Below are positions 21,303 through 32,230 of a stretch of 64,000 nt of DNA, piece after piece. The stretch's first letter is position 1. Every line of letters begins with the position of its first letter. The translations under genes were made by a program, and so were the position numbers. The notes below the pieces were generated by a model that was not told the DNA's origin, made no database searches, and saw nothing but the letters and a program-made list of their open reading frames with translations. The stretch is from Linum tenue (lineage: Eukaryota > Streptophyta > Magnoliopsida > Malpighiales > Linaceae), in the NCBI GenBank assembly GCA_946122785.1, contig CAMGYJ010000007.1, forward strand, positions 42,805,587-42,869,586. The letters run 5' to 3'.

Positions 21303-22690
21303 ATATGGCAAAGATGACCACGCACGTGTCCTTCTGCTATCTTTTTCTATATGAAAACAAAAGCGCAAGTGTCGGATGACCTACTTTGAGTTTCCACATA
21401 TAGGATTGCGCCGCTAGCTCTTGTACAAAGTAGCAGCAGTAGAGAGAAAAGAAAAGAAAAGAAAAGAAGAGAAGAGAAAAGAATAGTAGAATACCATCCA
21501 CGAGAATTATTGGAACGTGAGTTGACCGATATAGTAACCCTGGACACGTGTTCTTGTGGCTTGACAGATGACCACTCAGGATTGAATGTGGAAATCCAAA
21601 TGGTGCAATGATTTCTGGACAATATATGATCAAGTCTAGCTAGATTCTAGAATCACACGACTCGAAGATCGGCGCGACGGACTAAAATATGATTTTGTGG
21701 GCAACTTTGAAGTAAACAAAAGCAGTGATGTTTTTATTATTATTAAATGCAGCTTGTTGATTTCGGATAACAATGAAAATATGGTTCAAAATGATAGTGT
21801 TCGATTGGGCCAGGTTACGGAATAGTAACCATCATGGTTATTAAGGGCAAATTGGGTATGAAAAAAAATTATTAATTAATTTTCGTGATAAGTTACATTT
21901 GAAGTAATTACAAAAATATGTTAATTATAATTTTTTTTATCTCTTTCTCTCACTTTCACAATCTCCACCCATATCTCTCTTTATTTTTTCTCAATCTTTT
22001 CCTTCTCCGTTCAATTGAAAATAATAATACTGCTCGACCAATAATAATAATAATAATAATAATAACACAACAAAAATAAAACAAGAATCAATACCAATTC
22101 GTTACGCAATCACTACCATTTCGGAAATAACCAATACAAATCAACAATACCAATCCGTTAAACAACCACTACCATTGCACAAATCAATCAATACCAATCC
22201 ATTAAATCAATACAAATTCGTTAAACCATCACTATCATTTCGAAAAACACCAATACCATTGTAAACACAAACCAATACCAAAATAAATAAATAAAACTCT
22301 GATATGAAATTTGCGCCAAGGCTATGGTGGGGTGGGGAGAGGAGGGGAAGGGAGGAGGGAATTAGGGGTGAAGAGGCCGCGGTGGAGTGGGGGAGGAAGG
22401 AGTTTGAGAGGTAGTGGTGGTGGGATGTGGCGGAATGAGTTTGATCTCGTTTTGTGTAGGATTGCTCTGCCACATTTCGTCAGACTTGTCTCATTGCTTC
22501 TTTGTATTTATAGTTTCTTAATGCAACTGTCTTCTTTTGATCTTCACTTGATTACAAAGATTCCCTGCAATTATATATCCTCAAATATGAAAGTTAATAA
22601 TATTATTTTTACCTGTGCAGAAAGGGAAATATTTCCCAACAATCTCCCCCTCATTTGGCGGTTGGGCCGTTGTGTGTTTTCCTCTTGATA
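21303..22690. other. Intergenic with tandem repeats, no gene recognised
   Basis: No credible ORF. The segment 21446-21485 is an AAAAG/AGAAG microsatellite. The AAT run at 22040-22065 is another. The segment 22320-22440 is G-rich and reads open on both strands by composition only. Confidence 0.5.
22080..22275. repeat. Imperfect tandem repeat CAATACCAATCCGTTAAACAAC
   Basis: Three to four diverged copies of a unit of roughly 60-70 bp built on CAATACCAAT(C/T)CGTTA and ACTACCATT(T/G)C words. Non-coding. Confidence 0.7.
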
Positions 22691-23175
22691 TGAGTTGTTT
22701 GACCCACAAGTAACCTCTCCATAGATTTTTAGTGCGACTTGTTGGGTTAGGCCTAGCAGTGGCTGGGCCCATCACAAGACCGTCATGATTTTACTTTTTG
22801 GTGCACAATTTCGTATTGGGCTTATTTGGTCGCTCCTCAATGTCAACTTTCATAAATGTGGTTCTCTGGGGTATTCGATGAGTATCCGATGTCCAAATCT
22901 ATCTCTGTTTGCACTCATGGAATTTCATTCTTGTCCTCCTTATGGTCAATTGATGATTCATATTCCTCTTAAGAATTATATTCTTGAAATGCACAAAATA
23001 ACACAAAAAGGTGTAAAATAGTACAAAAACATACTCAAAGTCTATCTTAGTCACATTGATTAAATAGTTATGAAATCCATATAGAATAAATCAAAAGCTA
23101 TTAAACATGCATTGACAGAAGGAAAAATATACCAAATATGAGAATGATAAACACTATAATTTAAGCATTATCAAA
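22690..23175 (-). mobile_element. Gypsy LTR fragment, same family as 52515-53690
   Basis: The block from CCACAAGTAACCTCTCCATAG to the AAATATGAGAATGATAAACAC end matches 53250-53700 in order: the CACAAGACCGTCATG piece, the GAAATGCACAAAATAACACA piece and the TAATTTAAGCATTATC end. At the other site this end borders gypsy pol. Here no internal sequence follows, so it is a fragment or solo LTR. Confidence 0.7.
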
Positions 23176-24003
23176 GGGATAGGGTGCTAACACTTTTTCA
23201 GCATAGTGCTAACACTAGCTCCAACCAATATATTTTGTTTTAATGACTTTTTTTTATTCGAATGTGTAGATCACAATTAATGATGATTTATAAAGGAGGG
23301 ACATACTAGTTATTATGGAAAATTGGTGGAGGGAGACATACACACATGTGTGTGCATTTGTGGGGGAGGGGTGCATTAATTGGAGGACCACCAAACACAA
23401 AGCACAACACACCACAAAAATTTCACAAAGCTTAGAAAACATATAAGAACCTCACCACACACATAAAGATTCATAAAGCATACTAGAAAACTCATAAAAC
23501 ATACCAAAAAGCTCATATGACATATTAGAATCTCATCACACCACAAACATCATAAATCACACCACAAATACCAGAAAGTTTATAAAACATACTACAATTT
23601 TCTTAAATCACACCATAAATCCCTTGAACTATACCAAAAACCTACTTAATCTACTTATATTCTAATACATTTTCAAACATTATTTTCTCTCTTTTTCCTC
23701 AAACTTTATAGATAATTTATGAAGCTCTAGATGAAGTTGAAACAAGCACACCTTAAATATGCGACCTATCTCCTAATGCTATATTTTTTTGGAATTACAA
23801 ATTTATTATAAACTCCAAAACTTACAGAAAATCATCCCTTCATTGCAGTACATGTACTAGATTTCATCAAATCTTATAGGCATAATGAGCAGCATTCTAC
23901 GTACTTTGGGCTCGTACATATATTTGCCCCCAACCTCTACTCCTTCCACATTTCAAACCAAAATAACAAAAACACACTTTTTTTTAACTAACATCATTGA
24001 CTA
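23176..24003. other. 3' flank of the IDD gene
   Basis: Contains the likely 3' untranslated region of the IDD gene at its right end. The part 23440-23660 is a loose array of CATACCAAAAAGCTCATA-like words. No ORF of interest. Confidence 0.5.
23802..23807 (-). terminator. Candidate poly(A) signal of the IDD gene
   Basis: AATAAA on the minus strand, about 200 nt past the IDD stop codon. Plant signals are loose, so this is only a candidate. Confidence 0.3.
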
Positions 24004-27000
24004 CTAAACATCCCAAATAGGCTTATCCAATCCCGATTCCCCTAGCGAGAGCTGTTGCTGGTAGTGATTCATCATCGGCGCCGCCGCCATCCTTTGCTGC
24101 TGCTGCTGCTGCTGACTCAACGCTTCTATCTCTAATCTCTGCTGTTGCTGCTCCTGCAAGTTCGCCGGTCGTGTCCCTCCAATACCCATAAAATCACGCG
24201 TCATCACGTCGCTCGCCTCGCTCCCGAATCTCGAACCGCCGCTCATCATTCTGCTCGTCAAACCGCCACCACCGCCACCGTTCGATGCCGCTGCAGCGGC
24301 GGCGGCGGGGTTCTCCTGATCTCCCCCCATGAACATGCTCGCGAACATCCCCATGTCGTTCATGGGGGAGCTCACCGCCGCCGCCGCAGCCGCGGCATCG
24401 AACAGCTGCGAGATCTCCTCCGACGTTTTCTGGCCACCGAACGCGGTGGGCGAGCCGCCGCCCAGCCCGACCATGCCGGTCTGGTGGTGGTGGTCGGGCT
24501 GCGAGGCGAACTGATGATGATGATCGTAAGGATTTCTAGCGCCCTGCTGATGCTGTTGAATCCCGCCGCCGCCGCCGTACGATGACGGCGGTTGTTGCGG
24601 ATGAATCGGGGCCATCTGATCCTGGGGCCCGACGCCAGCTGTCATGCTGCTGGCAAAGCTCTTGTGCATCATCGGGGAGTTGATGCTGTTGCTGGCCGTG
24701 GCCCCCATTTGGGCCGCTTTCTGCAGTAGGGCCGTGGCCGACATGTGGGCCGAGCCCGACATTAGCGGCCCACCACCTTTGCCACTGCCGTCAGGGAGGT
24801 AGCCGAAGCCCGACGAGGCGCTGCCGCCCGGGTTGGAGCTGCTGAGCTGGAGGCTGGCGGATGAGGTGGAGGAGGACATGTTGCGGGGCCCGCCGAAGAG
24901 GGTGCCGGAGGTGGTGGAGAACATTCCGCCGCCTGCGGCGGCGGCGGCGGCGGCGCCCATGTTCATGGGCTTGAAGGGCATGGGGATGAGGTCGTGCGGG
25001 AGGGACTTGAGAGGGTTTTTTGGGTCGAAACTGTTGTAGTGGTTCGCGTCGGAGTTGGACATCGCCGGCATCAGGTCGGGCATTTGGTTGTTGTTGTTGT
25101 TGTTGGTCATCATCCCTTGGTTGTTCACTTTGTTGTTCTCTTCGGCTAGTGCGTCGCAGAAGGCTCGGTGGGTGATGAAACTGTCTCTCCTGCATTATAT
25201 GTGGTAATTAAGCATCAATCAATAAGTTGGTTAATTCACATATAGGTACACCTAATTAGAATAAATGATAACACTAATTAGTTACTTGTTTATGCATACA
25301 TATTTTGTTGTGTAGACTTGGACTAGTTGGTGTAGGACTACTTCTTGTTGGGGGAAGTAAAAATCATATCTTTGTGACACAATAGTATCGGTTGAACCAT
25401 GTATATATATAGATTATCGATTCGGTATGGGCTGATAACTTGCGAACCTTAGATGATTGTTAGTGTCAGACTGCTTGGATATACGATAATATGTGAGAAT
25501 GTCCACTAGGCTAATCGATTGAATTTTTGTACATACGATTTGTCAATCGTTTACAAAATGATTATGGATTATCTGTATGCACCCGAAATCAAAGGTGGAT
25601 CATAGACATGATCTCATATTGCAATTATATCTTGAACGGCTAATCTTAGTGGTTTTATCTCATATGTAGTCCGACCGCGCACTCACAAATGAAAGTTTAC
25701 TATATGATTATATGTTATATGCAGTATTATTGTTAAACCCGAATCGATCAACCAGTTCGATCGAAAAATGATCATACCATAAATGGTTTTAACATGACTC
25801 GATGAGTTCAAATAACTTGAGTAGTGAAAGTAGAATGCTCTCTAACCAACTACTCTACATTCATGTAGAAAGTATAAACACTAAATTACTATTAATTATC
25901 AGGTTTATCATCGACCACTACTATTTAATTTAGTTCGAAACGGGTTTATATCGGTTTAACAATAAAACTCAAACCTCTTGCTAATTCGAGTCCACATCTG
26001 CTCCGGTCCGATTCGGACAACACTTATATATATGTACGTACGTATTACGTACCTGGAGAAGATGGTGCCGCAGTCACACTTGTACTCCCTTGTGCCGCAA
26101 GTCTTCTGATGCGCCTTCCAGTCCGACTGAACGGCGTACTTTTTGGAGCACTTGTCGCACTTCCACTTCTTCTCGCCGTGCTTCCGGCTGAAGTGCTTCT
26201 TGATCCCGGTGAGATCCCCGAGGGCCCGGGCCGGGTTGTGGTGGACGCAGGTGGGCTCGGGGCAGATGTAGACCCGCTTCCGGACCTCGGTGGTGGTCCT
26301 CTGCCGGAGCTTCCACGGCAGGTTGTGTCCCCGCCGGTGCAGCTGCAGGTTCTGGTCTCTCTGGAAACCTTTGTTGCATATCTCGCACACGAACCGGTTC
26401 GTCGCCATGAGCGTCGTCGGCGACAGCGCCACCACCTCCGCGCTGGGATCTGGATGTAATTAATGATTCACCCATCTCATTAAACATATAAAGAGTTGCT
26501 AAGAAAATGGTACCCATCTTTAGTTGTTGAGTGAGCTTTAGCCAAGAATAACTATCTTATACATTTTTTTTCTTAACTGGGTACAGTAACTCGAGTTGTT
26601 GAAAGAGATTCAATTATGGATCATTATCACTTGTTAATACACCCTTGGAACGAAAAGCCAACTCATAAGAGGATTTAAGTTTGAACATGTATCGGAATAT
26701 CATGTGATCAACAAATGAGATCGTCGGGATTCGCGAACAGAAGACATCTCGATCACGGAAGACTTAGATGCCCATGTCATGAACTAGTTGATATCTCAAT
26801 AACTCGAGTTATGAGGAGGCGTTCGATTATAAATCATATGACACTTATTAACTCCATACACACCTCTTCAATGTACAAGCTAACTATATCTTGTGCTTTA
26901 AAAATCAACTATTAAGGTTGCGAGTTACGAGGATTTCAGTGTGAGACCTCTTGAATTGTGAAAGATTGTTTACATCATATGAAAAAAAAAAACAAAAAAT

Positions 27001-27550
27001 TCGTTGGTTGAGTAACTAGAGTAATTGAAAGAGATTCAACCATAAATCTTGTATCGATCATTTTGGATTCCCTAAACAATATTTGGACTGTGGTATGTAA
27101 CTAACCATATCATCGATCTGTCTCTCCATCACGAAAGAAGAAAAGAATCACTAGATTGATGTGAGTTTCAAAAGAGGGAATTCCAAGTTTCCGAACAGAT
27201 CTATATGTATTAGTTTGTGGTATGAGATTCATCAGTTCACCTCTCCGAATAATTCAGTTATCGAGATCAACTGATCATCGCTGACACTATGTTTACGGAT
27301 TACTGAATCTTCTTTATGTATAGCTAGGTAGAAAAAAAAAAGCCAGAGAGGGAGAGATTGAGGGCTTGCCTGGAGTGCCTGGCAAATTGCGCTTCTTCTT
27401 AGCCGGCGGCTGCCCAGAAGAAGCGTTGCTATTGGCAGCGCCGGAATTGGAACCGGAGAAGTGATTGGCGAGCTGCCGATCGTGATGGACTTCATCTCCG
27501 GCGGTGTTACCGGAGGAGAAGCTGCCTTCTTCACCTGACAGGTTCGACAT
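24004..27550 (-). CDS. INDETERMINATE DOMAIN (IDD/BIRD) C2H2 zinc-finger transcription factor, 3 exons
   Basis: Exons 27550-27370, 26449-26053 and 25189-24004 join to 587 codons plus stop, with exact phase. Nuclear DNA-binding regulator of the plant-specific IDD family, many of whose members work with SCR/SHR or DELLA GRAS proteins. Residues 51-55 (KKKRN) are a nuclear signal. The ID domain covers 61-210: C2H2 finger 1 (82-102, [17 protein letters not shown]), finger 2 (123-151, C..C..H..H), and two C2HC fingers (158-178 and 185-205, ending in [13 protein letters not shown]). The C-terminus is long, with Asn, Ala, Gly, His and Gln runs, plus the family motifs [15 protein letters not shown] and MTRDFMG. 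Intron 2 is GT-AG, but intron 1 begins GC: CCAG at 27373-27370, then GCAAGC. The matching acceptor gives [11 protein letters not shown], the family sequence, so this donor is required. Confidence 0.95.
25190..26052 (-). other. IDD intron 2 (GT-AG)
   Basis: Starts GTACGT after the TTC TCC AG of exon 2 and ends ATAATGCAG before exon 3; it interrupts an Arg codon. AT-rich, without ORFs. A weak CAAATAACTTGAGT word at 25809 resembles the palindromic repeat of intron 1. Confidence 0.85.
26450..27369 (-). other. IDD intron 1 (GC-AG)
   Basis: Begins GCAAGC and ends TTACATCCAG, interrupting an Asp codon after its first base. No GT donor lies at the position the protein family requires. The intron is about 920 bp and holds four palindromic repeats listed separately. 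Confidence 0.88.
26576..27282. repeat. Four diverged copies of the miniature-LTR palindrome repeat in IDD intron 1
   Basis: Units at about 26576-26640, 26795-26870, 27002-27065 and 27211-27282 share the core AATAACTCGAGTTATTG, followed or preceded by an AGATTCAA(C/T)CATAAATC arm. The last one aligns along its whole length with the 76-bp LTR of the element at 5686-5976 (TTTGTGGTATGAGATTCA and so on); the first three align in reverse. They look like old solo LTRs of that family. Copy 2 of the locus keeps some of them. Confidence 0.7.
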
Positions 27551-27640
27551 ATGTCTTTCTGTCTGCCCTTGTTTCTTTCTAATTGTCGGAGGGAAAGAGA
27601 GAAAAGAAGGATTGATGGAGGGTGGGAGGGAGACAAAAAC

Positions 27641-27662
27641 AAAAAAAAAAAAAAAAAAAAAA
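27641..27662. repeat. Poly(A) tract in IDD 5' leader
   Basis: 22 consecutive A on the plus strand (poly-T in the transcript sense), about 90 bp upstream of the IDD start codon. The duplicate at 57600 lacks it. Confidence 0.9.
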
Positions 27663-27802
27663 GACCAGAGAATTATTGATGACGATGATGATCAGCTAAC
27701 TTTTGCTACTAATTTTCTCTGGTTTTCTTTTGGATTTGGAGGAGGGGGTTAGGGGGAGAATTAAGCAAGTTTGGACCCTGGTCTTCTTTGGCTTCACATA
27801 CC

Positions 27803-27813
27803 GTATATATAGT
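27803..27813 (-). promoter_or_regulatory. Candidate TATA box of the IDD gene
   Basis: CTATATATAC on the minus strand about 255 bp upstream of the start codon. It would give a leader of about 220 nt with GA/CT-rich content. The duplicate copy has lost this word. Confidence 0.4.
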
Positions 27814-27892
27814 ACTCACGACAAACAACCCATTGTCAAAATCACCCTTCTTTTCCTTCCATATATTCATGTCATTGCCATTTCATAATTCA

Positions 27893-28346
27893 AGGGTTGT
27901 CAATCAGCGGGTCGACCCGGAATGACTCGGTCTCGGTGAGGGAAAACATGCATATACAGCCGCGGGTCGCGACCAATAACAAAGTTCTGAGATTGGAGTT
28001 CACGCGACGTCTCTTTTGTCTTTGGTTTGTGAACTGTGGCTCTTTTTTCGGTTTTCCCCTTCGCCCAACCCTGATTTTGGGAACTCTAAACTGAACATTT
28101 AAGTGTTGATGATGTTATATGAGATTGTTTGAATTTTCACTATACGTTGTATTGAAGTACGAACTGTTATTTTGATGTAATGCTATACGTTATTAGCTGC
28201 TATCTATATATTAGATTAGACTTAATATTGTTTATAAATATATGAACAATATAATGACTTTTTTCATTTATTCAAAAACTAAAATAACCGGGGCCGTTGA
28301 TCCTCGTCAACCCACTTACTCGACCGGACAATTTACTGATTGACAA
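27893..28346. mobile_element. Possible hAT-like MITE upstream of IDD, shared by both copies
   Basis: The ends GGTTGTCAATCAG and CTGATTGACAAC are inverted, with CGGGTCGACCCG/CGACCGGAC words just inside, as in other CCGGTT-rich plant hAT miniatures. A decayed version sits at about 57828-58215 in the duplicated locus, so it was there before the duplication. No target duplication is clear. Confidence 0.5.
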
Positions 28347-30290
28347 CTTGTTCTGCCTTACCCTCCTCTCCTACCTGGTTTGCCTTCTCTTTCTTTTTTC
28401 ATTTAATTAGTTAAATAATTGTATATTCATTATTTATATTTTTTAATAGGATAGTCATTATTTGTTAAAGTTGTGTGTGTACAGAGAACTCTTGTAGCAG
28501 TGTTACGGCTTTGACCTCCCCCAATCTTGACGTAAAATTAATATGTTCTTTCCACTGTATAAACCCTAAGGAATTAAGTTCAGTCATTATAGCATGTGAG
28601 TCGTCCCCGTTCCTACTTTATTCTAATGACAATGAACAATCGCCAGTGTTTCATATATTTATAGCAATGTTGTGCACCTCCCTTTCGATCGATATAAAAA
28701 AAAAAAAAAAATCTCATGTAATTTAATTATCATAAAACGAACAACTGATTTCGAAAATTTCTTGTAACTTGTGGCATTAAATATGCCTAGCATATACCCA
28801 TCAAGTTTTGCTATTTATATCATAAATAATAAGAATTTTAAAAATGATACTATACACTAGCTACTAATGAATGAACCTAGGTTATGATTATCTATATATC
28901 GACTACAATTTCAATTTGCTAAAAAATAATAACCGACGATGTTGATTCATTGAAGTACATTTAAGTACATCTACTAGGTAATACATGCATATATTATACG
29001 CATGGATACACTAACATTTATCATATATAACTTGAGTGTTTATGTAAATAATAATTTTCAAGGTATATATATATACACAGTCGTTGAATGGTCTTGACCT
29101 AGCTAGGATTAAAATCCAGATTGGTAATAGAAAAAATTACAACTATACAAAAGAAATAGTATAACAAAAACTAAAAAATAATATAATAAAAAAATCTGAT
29201 TATAATAATGAGGAAGGCTAGTTTGTCGTTATATTATAGGAGAAGCGAGGTGCCGGATTGCGTTTGGAAGAATTGATAAAACCGGAGAAAGAGACCAAAA
29301 GAAGTCAGCATCTCCATTTGTGTTAAGTTAATTAATATCAGTAAATACAAGTGGAAAAGGAATAATTTAAATATAGTGACATAAAAGAGATATTGCTGCT
29401 TTGTTTTATATTTCCATTTTTATTAACATATCATATACATTAACGACGATAGCTATGTCTTCTCAATTCAATTATAACAAGGGAGATATATGGATGCTCT
29501 ATTCTATTTCATGTCTTCAAGAATCTCCCACAATCATTCTTCCTCTTTCCCCAAGTCTAAATGTTTTCCTTCCTTCCTATGTAATTTATTGTAATTGTTG
29601 TGCATGAAGTTCATATTAGCTACATCTATGACTAGTTGATGATGTTGTGACATATTGAACTCTAGTTGTATAACACTTCAAAATTCGTTACGCATGTGGA
29701 CGGCTTTGAAATATATAAAATGTATAAACCGAAGATTAATCACTTCACTTCGTGATTATTGGTCTATAGAGGCACACTCGTGATTTTAAGTATGGTTTAT
29801 TCATCGGGATCCAAATAGCGGAGCGGATTTTGTGATGCATAAAGTTCATACGTTACACATAATGGGTTTGGTTTGTTTTGATTTTATGCATTGACTTTGA
29901 TGAAGTGGTTAATCTATATATCTTTTGATTGCTCAATAATTCAAGCTATCTATAGAAAAAAAAATATACAATGTTATCTCTTTTTTTTTTAAAAAAATGA
30001 TCAAGATGTGACCATATATTTGGGTCTTATCGCAAAAGCGAAAATGCCAAATAATGCCACAACTAAATACCATAATGGGTTGGTTCTTTGGATTTTGTTT
30101 GAGATAGATTCAGTTAAATTCTAGTTGGATCAATAAGCTTATGTGCATACTTGGAATTACCCAAATATAAGGCATGCATGTATCGTCAAAAAGGGAGTCT
30201 TTATAAAAAATGTAATAGTCATTTTATATGTGTGAAGGCAATTCCTTTACCCCCAACATATGAGGAAGAATTGGCTCAAACTCATCATAA
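28347..30290. other. IDD upstream flank, duplicated at 58216-59640
   Basis: Long stretch without credible ORFs. It aligns in order with copy 2: CAGTCGTTGAATGGTCTTGACCT (29080), GGAAGGCTAGTTTGTCG (29212), AACGACGATAGCTATGTC (29442) and TTACACATAATGGGTTTGGTTT (29852) all recur. About 600 bp of copy 1 (28440-29040) is missing from copy 2. Confidence 0.8.
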
Positions 30291-30298
30291 TTCACTCA

Positions 30299-30961
30299 CA
30301 GCGGCGGAGACAGAACACAGAAGAGTACCGAGCCGTATTTTATTAGAAAATTAGAACTAAAAAAAATTAATGATTATAATTTTTTTACAATGTAAATTGT
30401 ACACGACGGTATCATAATTTAGCAAATGCATCAATAATGTAATCCACATCCATACCAATAGTATACACTGTCTCAAATAAAATACTTGAGCAATTGGCAA
30501 GAAATTCATCACTCATTTATTGTGCAAATTAGTTTTACATGCTTCTTTGTTCAAAAGGTTCTCTCAGGTTCTCTTTGTAGTAGTTGTTGAAACGAGCAGC
30601 GTCAACACTAGACAAATAAATATCAATTTGCGTTATATGTCCATCCCTATACCACCAGTTGTCTAGTAAATTTTCAAGGTAACAAACCTCATATTTCTTT
30701 TAGCCTATTATGTTTTAGAATTTTAGGTTTCATTGTTATTTTAGACGAAAAATCTTTGGGGCTAGAATTTCTCTAGGCTAAATTTAGAGTAGTGATTGAA
30801 TATGTTTATCTAAATCAATTTGCTAATTATATCCAATTTTATTATAAAATAGCATTGGGTCGAATACCTAAATCGAAAAATTCATAAGCCCTATACTAAC
30901 TATGGATCCAGAGGAGGGCTGGGCCGGGGCCCGGGGTGGCCACCCCCTGGATCCGCCACTG
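30299..30961. mobile_element. Non-autonomous hAT element, 663 bp
   Basis: Ends CAGCGGCGGA and TCCGCCACTG, inverted, with a perfect 8-bp target duplication TTCACTCA (30291-30298 and 30962-30969). No transposase. The duplicated flank at 63890-63940 lacks it, so it moved in after the duplication. Confidence 0.9.
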
Positions 30962-31017
30962 TTCACTCAACAACCAACCATATTCCATAATATTAAGTCT
31001 AGGACCGCTTTTAGAAG

Positions 31018-31531
31018 TGTTTGAGCCACGAAACCCCCTCCGCTATCTGGGCATTTCCCTCCAACGGGCGTCGACCTGCAAACACAAAGAGGAGGGCGCC
31101 TTGGCCCGTTAATCCTCCGACGCTCAAGTTAGTCTCAGTGAGAGAGTCGAGTTCTCTATTAATGCTATGAAGTGAGAGAGTCCAACCTGCATAAATGCTA
31201 TCGGTTGCCCCTATTTATACTCACCGAACCCGAGGTTGATCTCCGCCACGTCACCATTCTCATTTAATGCTCTGTGCCCCCTCTGTGAGACAGCAAACCG
31301 CCTTGTCAGGCTCCTGACACATGACAGGCACCTGACACATGACAGGCGCCCGCTGGCAGTGGTCCTCTGGACAGCTGGCCACTATTTGGCTTTTAGTGTT
31401 ATATTCTTTGGGCCTTCCCCTTTTTTTTTGGGCCCAAGGGCTTCTGGTGGATCCCTTTTCTGGTGGATCCCTTTTCTTTGGCTTTGCCCCCCAATCTCTT
31501 AATTCCGGAGGCCCAAGCTATACCCCCAACA
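31018..31531 (-). repeat. 3' LTR of the Tat element
   Basis: 514 bp, TGTTTGAGCCACGAAACC to CCCCCAACA. Contains an internal CCTGACACATGACAGGC direct repeat and a doubled TGGTGGATCCCTTTTC. Confidence 0.95.
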
Positions 31532-32080
31532 ATTGCCCCCCCAGTTAGGTGCTCGTGGTTTCACCATTGAGCGCCTAGCTGACTCCGTTGCCGCAGTTTT
31601 GGTGTTTCTCATGTCTTGAGGCGCCCATGTTGCGTCTTGGTCCTCTTTTTCGGGTCGGGGGCGCTGTTGTCCATCCCTTCCATTAGTGGGCGTCCTGCTC
31701 CCAACGATGCCCCCTACTACGCGTATTTCTTTTTCGCGTTTCGTGGGCGCCTTTTGATCGCCTTCTCCTTTCGGGCATCGCATATTTGAGTATGCTCTTT
31801 GCGGTGTTCGCTTCATCTTTGTACCTCGCGGACGCCTCTTCATGGCATCCTTCGTACGGGCGTTCCTAGCCCTTATGCCCCCCTCACGGGGGGAGTTTTG
31901 ATGTGAGCCCCTCGTTTCGCTTGGCGGGAAAATTCGAAATTTCGAATATGGAGGTTGGAAAATTCGAAATGAGAAATTTCGAAAATTCCGGGGAAGGAAA
32001 GGTGGGGGAAGCTCAAAAGTCCGCCCGTGATGCTGACACGTGGCATGTCAGCGCGACCCCTGACGCGGACCCTCGCCTCT

Positions 32081-32088
32081 TATAAATA
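32081..32088 (+). promoter_or_regulatory. TATA box for the antisense ORF
   Basis: TATAAATA lies 143 bp upstream of the antisense ORF start codon, followed by a CT-rich leader with repeated TCTCTC words. It is on the strand opposite to gag-pol, so the ORF may have its own promoter. Confidence 0.55.
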
Positions 32089-32230
32089 CCCCCCTCTCCC
32101 CCAGTTCCTGTCACTTTCTTCCATTTGACTTCTCTCTAAGATTTCGCTCTGACCTCTCTCTAGACTCAGCTCTGTCCTCTCTCTTGTCAGGCTTTGCTTG
32201 CGTCACCTCCTTCCCTTGCAGTCGTCCAAA

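Noticed and set aside
24145..24585. 146-residue plus ORF opposite IDD exon 3, and minus 24791-25195 in another frame
   Set aside because: Shadows of the IDD C-terminal low-complexity coding region.
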